Assembly (NCBI GenBank): GCA_030761205.1
Contig: JAULJL010000024.1
Span: 19,710,126-19,774,125, forward strand
DNA length: 64,000 nucleotides
Direction: 5' to 3'
DNA from: Fremontodendron californicum
Lineage: Eukaryota > Streptophyta > Magnoliopsida > Malvales > Malvaceae
Both the position numbers and the translations under genes were made by a program. Position 1 is the stretch's first letter, and the number at the start of each line of letters is the position of its first letter. Positions 58,950 through 64,000 of this stretch are shown here, in pieces. The notes under the pieces are model-generated. The model made no database searches. It worked only from the letters and a program-made list of their open reading frames with translations, and was not told the DNA's origin.

Positions 58950-59290
58950 TCGTTCTGCTTCTCCAACGAGACGAGCCCCGAGATCACCATCGAGGTACGT
59001 TCCTTTCCAAATCAAACTCGTTTTGCTTCTCAAATGAGTCAAGCCCCGAGACCACCGTCGAGGTATTTCCTTTTGTTTTAAATCGAATTCATTCTGTTTT
59101 ATCAAATGAGTTGAGCCCCGAGACCACCGTCGAGGTATTTCCTTTTGTTTTAAATCAAATTCATTTTGTTTTATCAAATGAGTCGAGCCCTGAGACCACT
59201 GTCGAGGTATTTCCTTTTGTTTTAAATCGAATTTATTCTGTTTATCAAATGAGTTCAGCCTTGAGACCATCGTCAAGGTAAAATCACGGG
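58950..59290 (+). repeat. Tandem array of ~72-bp units in A (about 5 units)
   Basis: AGGTATTTCC or variant at 58,993, 59,061, 59,133, 59,205 and 59,276. Same unit family as the B array. Confidence 0.85.
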
Positions 59291-59429
59291 TAAGGCATCC
59301 GGGCACTATTTTTAAGATCTCCAGACACCATTTTTAAAGACCTCCGGGTATCAATTAATCAAAATCATGGATAAGACCTCCGGGCGTCATGTTCAGAAAG
59401 TACCTGTAGTTTCATCCAGGTCTTTTTTG

Positions 59430-59920
59430 ACTTTTGGCTTCACCCAAGTCATCACCTTGAAAATTATCTACGTTTTGCCTTGATAACTTTTCGACTTCTG
59501 GTTTCGCCCAAGTCATCACCATGAAAATTATCTACGATTTCGCCTAGATAACTTTTTGACTTCTGGTTTCGCCCAAGTCATCACTTTGAAAATTATCTAT
59601 GGTTTCGCATAGATAACTTTTCGACTTCTGGTTTCACCCAAGTCATCACCTTGAAAATTATCTATGGTTTCGCCTAGATAACTTTTCGACTTCTGGTTTC
59701 TCCCAAGTCATCACCTTGAAAATTATCTATGGTTTCGCCTAGATAACTTTTCGACTTCTGGTTTCACCCAAGTCATCACCTTGAAAATCATCTATGGTTT
59801 CGCCTAGATAACTTTTCGACTTATGGTTTCGCCCAAGCCATCACCTTGAAAATTATCTACAGTTTTGCCTAGATAACTTTTCATTTTTTGGTTCTTCCCA
59901 AATCATCACTTTGCAAATCG
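59430..59920 (+). repeat. Tandem array of 65-bp units in A (8 units)
   Basis: AAGTCATCACCTTGAAAATT and close variants start at 59,446, 59,510, 59,575, 59,640, 59,705, 59,770, 59,835 and 59,900. Units differ by only a few bases. B lacks this array. Confidence 0.9.
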
Positions 59921-60112
59921 AACTCGTTTCCTTAAGACGGGTCAAGCCTTGATTAGTCAGGGAACTCAAATTAAGGACAATATCTTCTATTTACAATTTT
60001 CTTCAACAAAAAAAAAAAAGAAACCCCTTTCCCTTCTCTTCACATGTGATTTCACTAACCAGACAAAATTAGTGTTTGTTTATCTTTGCCTGATTCCTGA
60101 TTCTCAACAATA

Positions 60113-60128
60113 GCCAAAGAGGGGCAGC
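60113..60128 (+). other. Polypurine tract of element A
   Basis: GCCAAAGAGGGGCAGC, identical to that of B. It is followed by the first five LTR bases (TGTAG) and then an insertion. Confidence 0.85.
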
Positions 60129-60133
60129 TGTAG

Positions 60134-60256
60134 TGTAACACCCTGTCCGGATAATCTACCTAAAATCCGACAGAGTTTCCTTTCTATCTTAACTATAACC
60201 CTCCTGCAAATAACACTCAATTCATATCATCAACCAACAATATTTCTCAATACTAT
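60134..60256. mobile_element. 123-bp insertion at the 3' LTR start of A, TSD-like TGTAG
   Basis: In B the LTR follows the polypurine tract directly. In A the first five LTR bases TGTAG (60,129-60,133) are followed by 123 bp starting TGTAACACCCTG, then TGTAG again (60,257-60,261) continuing as the LTR. The insert has an LTR-like start but does not end in CA, and contains no ORF. Family unknown. Confidence 0.6.
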
Positions 60257-62887
60257 TGTAGACACCTAATTTTGTCCGGACCACTAAACAGGTATGTTTT
60301 CTTCCTATATTGATGTTTTCGAGTGTAAAAAGACTTTTTTCATCCTGCAGGTGGTACTCCGAGACTTAGTTTAAGAGGGCGAGTCGAAAAAGTCAACCCC
60401 AAAAAAGTCAACCCCAAAAAAGTCAACCCCAAAAAGTCAACTACTGAAAAAGTCAACCCACTTTCAAAATCAAGATTTTAAGTTCAATTGAAAAATGGCA
60501 AAAGAATTTTGATAATCCGAGGTCTACATTGAAAGATATGGAGTTCGGAAGTTGGGATTTGGAGATTCAGTAGAAAGAAAACCCTAATCCGAGAAATTTG
60601 GGGAAAAGTGCTTAAACGATCAAATTGGTCAAAATTGAAGGTTCCAAATGAAAGATTAGCACTGACTACAGGTAATGGAGAAGTCGCTTGCAAGAAAAAC
60701 CGAAAGAAAAGTCAATCTGGGAGAAAACCGAGAATTAGGGTTTTTAGTGGATTTCGGTGAAATCGGGAAGAATCACAGAAATGGCCCGACTTGGTAAGAC
60801 CAAAGCCCCCAATGGATGAAGAATGATTAAAAAGGATAGCCCAAGGCTCAGATTGAAGAAAATCTAAAAATTGAACTTGTTTTGAGCAAAATCGGGTTTC
60901 AGAGGCAAAAGGGCAAAATTGGAAAATTTGGGAAAAATAGCAAATGAACTCCAAAAATTCTGAAAATTTGTCAATCTCATTCTTAAATCATTTGAAAGAG
61001 ATTGGTAAAATAAAATCTTTATTCGGAGTTCGTTTGCAAAATGGCCAAATCCCAGGCTTCTTATGTAGTAATTCAAAAAGGAAAATCCCGAAAAAATAGC
61101 AAATGAGCTCCAAATCTTTTGAAATTTTTCAGATCTCATTTTTAAATTATTTGAAAGATATTTGGCGAAATAAAATCCTGATTCAGAGTTCGTTTGCAAA
61201 ATGGCCAAATCCCGGGCCTCCTATGCAATAATTCAAAAAGATAAATCCCGGAAAAATAGCAAATGGACTCCCAAAATTCTGAAATTTGGCAAATCTCATT
61301 TTTAAATTACTTTTAAGAGATTGGTGAAATAAAATCTTGATTCGGAGTTCGTTTTCAAAATGACCAAATCTCGGGCCTCCTATGTAGTAATTCAAACCGA
61401 TAAATCCCGAAAAAATACCAAATGAGCTCCAAAAATTATGAAAACTTCCATATCACACTTTTTAATTATTTTGAAGAGATTAGTGAACAAAAATCTTGAT
61501 TCGGAGCTCGTTTAAAAAATGGTAAAATGTAGGGGCATAAAAGGGCATTTTTGGAAGAAAAAATCCAAATAAATAGAAAACGGACTCGGATAATTGAAAA
61601 CTTCCAGAACTCAATATTTTATTATTTTGAAATTATTAAAAAAATAAAAATTGAATTTGGAGTCCGTTTGATATTTATTTGCATCCGGGGGGCAAAACGG
61701 TCATTTCGCCCAAGCAACCGAAAAGGGCTTCTTTGGGCCTTTCAAAAAATCAGAGTTGGGATGGAAAAGAGAAGTACTGGCCTGCCCAAGCCCAAAGGAA
61801 GGAGGAAGCTTCTGATTTTTCAATCAAATGGCTAAAAATCAAGAGTTAGTTAGAGATTCTCTTTGATCAAGCCATGGTGATTAAGCCACATAGGCCAAGA
61901 GAAATGTCAACATTATTCTTTAACAGCTGTAATTTGAGAGATCTAAGATGCTAATCTGAAGGGGGTGATTTCATGATTTTCACCTTGAATTATTAGCCAT
62001 TTGATGGAAAATTGGTTACACAAAAAATGACAACATCCTAGGGGAGGAGAGAGGTAAAATTCTGCCAACATTAAGGGGAGGTCAGAATTTCGAATTTTCA
62101 ACTTCATTTTTCTGATTTCTCTTGGTTTTTCTTAGTTTTTCTCTTCTTGGTTGAGAGCAAAAAAGAAAAGTTTAGAAAAAAAAGGAAAGTTTGAAGAGAA
62201 AAGCTTGAAATATTAGCTTCTTGAGGTTGCTCTTGAGCACCAACTCTTGCACTTTCTTCATTTTCTATTCTTGTTTTTGCCATTTTGATTTCTATTTGGT
62301 GAGTTTCCATTTTAAATATCTTTCTTTCAAAAAAAGAGAATGATTCGGAAAGTTTTCCAAAACTAATAAAAATTTCTATATTTTGCCACGTTTGTTGGAG
62401 AATATAGAAAAATTTTGAATTTATAAATTTCGGATCATTTTCAATAAAAAATGTAATTATTTTTCTTTAAATTGGGAATTAACTTGAAATACTAAATTTA
62501 AAACCAATTTTTATCGAGACTTGAGATATCACGATTAATAAGGTACCGATTTATACGGGCGTTGTGGGGGTGCTAATCCTTCCCCACACGTAACCGACTC
62601 CCGAACCCGCTTCTTTGATTTCTCTGGTTTAAAACGCAGACTTGAAATTGGTTTTTAAAATGTTTTAATTAATTTTTAAAATATTTTATAAAACCGGTTT
62701 TAATAGGTGGCCGATCACACCTAGCTAAAAAAGATTGGTGGCGACTCCATGTTTTTTTTAAGGTCATTTTCAAAACCTTCATTTTTCTAGAGGAATTAAG
62801 TCGACTTTTCCTCGGTTTTTTTTAATGTCACGCTTAACGAATAACATAGTCTTGCGATGAGACTCGTTATTTTTTTAGGTTGCGACA
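60257..62887 (+). repeat. Right LTR of element A (internally deleted)
   Basis: 2,631 bp, against 4,784 bp for the left LTR. The missing block lies near 62,325, where sequence matching about 13,410 of the left LTR joins sequence matching about 15,780. It ends GTTGCGACA before another primer-binding site. Confidence 0.85.
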
Positions 62888-62890
62888 GCT

Positions 62891-62908
62891 TGGCGACTCC
62901 ACTGGGGA
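62891..62908 (+). other. Second primer-binding site in direct order
   Basis: TGGCGACTCCACTGGGGA, three bases after the right LTR of A. An LTR followed by such a site acts as a 5' LTR, so this LTR serves two internal regions. Confidence 0.75.
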
Positions 62909-64000
62909 CTATTAGAGAGTCAGGCCTAGAATTAGTCGTGTGTTATCAAAGTCTCGGTTTTGTTGGTCTAATTGGTATTTAATTTTAATTCCCGTATTTT
63001 TTTTAATATGGAGAATTTTGAAAACAATAAAATATTTTTAAATATGTTCATACTCATGCGCATGCATTTTATTATTGTTCTCTAGTTATTTAAGGTTGTA
63101 TATTATAATTGCTTGTTGGTTAATGCGTTACACTATTCTTGAATGTTTTAAATGCTAGGGCATTTAGAATAAGGTTTGTAGAATAGGTAGTGAAAGGTTT
63201 GTTATTCCTCCACACACACTACACGTGCATTTGCATATCATGAATCCTATACCCGGGTTCCGTCCTTTTAAGTGGGAGTAAAGTAACTATGCCTTCGTGA
63301 TGATCCTCCGTATGGGCTAGTGAAACACTTTCGGAGTATAAAGTACCTAAAGCCTTCGTGATGATCCTCCGTATGGGCTTAGGAAAATATACTCTAACGA
63401 ATTGAACCCGCTTTTATCGGGGTGCCTTACTAGCCTTCACCGGCGACAGTGAGGAACAATTCGGGGCCTTAGAACCGATTCACCCTCATATAGTGAACCT
63501 AGGCGAAGCCATGCCGGATTTCCGTTAGATATACCGAAAATAGGAACACATGGAGGGAAATTTCTAAACCTTTTGTTACCTACTTTACACTTCGAATAAG
63601 TGTGGTAGATCGGGCAACGATGTACGTACATCGCCCGTAATAAATGTGATACTCCGCCTCGAAGGCATCGTGATGCCTAAATAAGCAGATATTGTTGGGG
63701 CAGATATTCATTAGCTATTTTTAAAAAAAAAAAAAAAATTCCTTTTTCAAGCATTTTTGCATGTTGCACATTTCATGCATGTGTGAATAGAGCATGTACA
63801 TTTTTGGTTGTATTATTGATCTCATTCTTTGCAATAAACAGTTGGTAATTTTAGTTGATGGTTTCTATAAACCGGTAGTGTTGCATGAACATTTGGATAT
63901 TGTACCATAGTAGGATCCACTACCCCGAATTTCTTTTGAAAATAATATGATTGGTTTTTCATAGAGAAAAAAACATGTTTCAAAAAAAAAATCATAAATT
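62909..64000 (+). mobile_element. Leader of a further Ogre-type internal region, cut by the window end
   Basis: It repeats the leader of A and B: the CCTTCGTGATGATCCTCCGT motif at about 63,291 and 63,352, the TATAGTGAACCTAGGCGAAG phrase, and a palindrome CGATGTACGTACATCG at 63,618-63,633. The leader motif differs from A and B (GATGATCCTCCGTATGG), so this belongs to a related but distinct subfamily. No ORF1 start is reached before the window ends. Confidence 0.65.

Larger units (their letters stand above)
57426..60112 (+). other. 3' UTR of element A
   Basis: Non-coding. 57,426-58,900 aligns with B's 3' UTR in reverse. Then come a 72-bp array (58,950-59,290), GACCTCCGGG-type short repeats (59,290-59,395) and a 65-bp array (59,430-59,920). 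Confidence 0.75.
11539..62887 (+). mobile_element. Element A: Tat/Ogre-type Ty3/gypsy retrotransposon, degraded, hosting element B
   Basis: LTRs start TGTAGACACC and end GGTTGCGACA. The order is LTR, primer-binding site, leader, ORF1, gag, protease, intron, RT, RNase H, integrase, 3' UTR with tandem arrays, polypurine tract, LTR. Such size, an extra ORF before gag, 4-5 kb LTRs and an intron before RT are the diagnostic features of plant Ogre/Tat elements. Element B (26,545-57,017) sits inside the integrase frame. Every coding region has stops or frameshifts, so A is dead. The right LTR is shorter and is followed by another primer-binding site, so this is not a simple two-LTR insertion. The left target site is at the intron-3 acceptor of the pseudogene; its partner lies outside the window. 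Confidence 0.85.

Overview
This is a stretch of plant nuclear DNA, almost certainly from a eudicot. It is AT-rich, has one spliced gene with plant-type introns, and about 52 of its 64 kb are nested LTR retrotransposons of plant-specific types. I cannot name the species.

Left part (1-11,538), host locus. An apparently intact five-exon gene of the plant HhH-GPD DNA-glycosylase-like family (1,346-3,001) is followed about 8 kb downstream by a broken tandem copy (9,290-11,538). Three copies of one ~1.03-kb Copia-type solo LTR lie here: 1-880 (truncated), 5,704-6,731, and 9,572-10,608 (in intron 1 of the broken copy, with a perfect 5-bp target duplication). A CACTA-like terminal segment lies near 8,030.

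Right part (11,539-64,000), a three-level nest. Element A is a Tat/Ogre-type Ty3/gypsy element on the + strand (5' LTR 11,539-16,322, LTR of 4.8 kb). It carries ORF1, gag, protease, a gag-pro/RT intron, RT, RNase H and integrase. Its integrase reading frame is split at 26,544/57,018 by element B, a full-length sister on the - strand (26,545-57,017, TSD CACGG, about 22 kb after removing its own insertion). B's ORF1 is in turn split by element C (41,992-50,486, TSD TCATG), a young non-autonomous + strand element with 2-kb LTRs and a tRNA-Asp primer site. A ends in a shortened LTR (60,257-62,887) that is followed directly by a new primer-binding site and leader running off the window, so A is part of a tandem LTR-internal-LTR-internal arrangement.

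The most unusual object is C. It has a degenerate Athila-like gag but no protease, RT or integrase. Between two copies of its internal signature hairpin lie two foreign, uninterrupted ORFs. One is a 178-residue basic Cys-cluster protein resembling the nucleic-acid-binding proteins of plant flexiviruses (45,580-46,116). The other is a 215-residue intronless LOG-type cytokinin-activating phosphoribohydrolase (46,481-47,128), followed 88 bp later by a poly(A) tract. Each ORF starts just after a good 3' splice acceptor. This looks like an LTR retrotransposon that captured a viral-type gene and a host hormone gene and may express both by splicing from its LTR. A and B are littered with stops, and their 3' UTRs and LTRs hold tandem arrays (65, 72 and 159 bp) of the kind that can seed satellites.

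All statements come from reading the sequence; no searches were run. Domain names rest on motif recognition.
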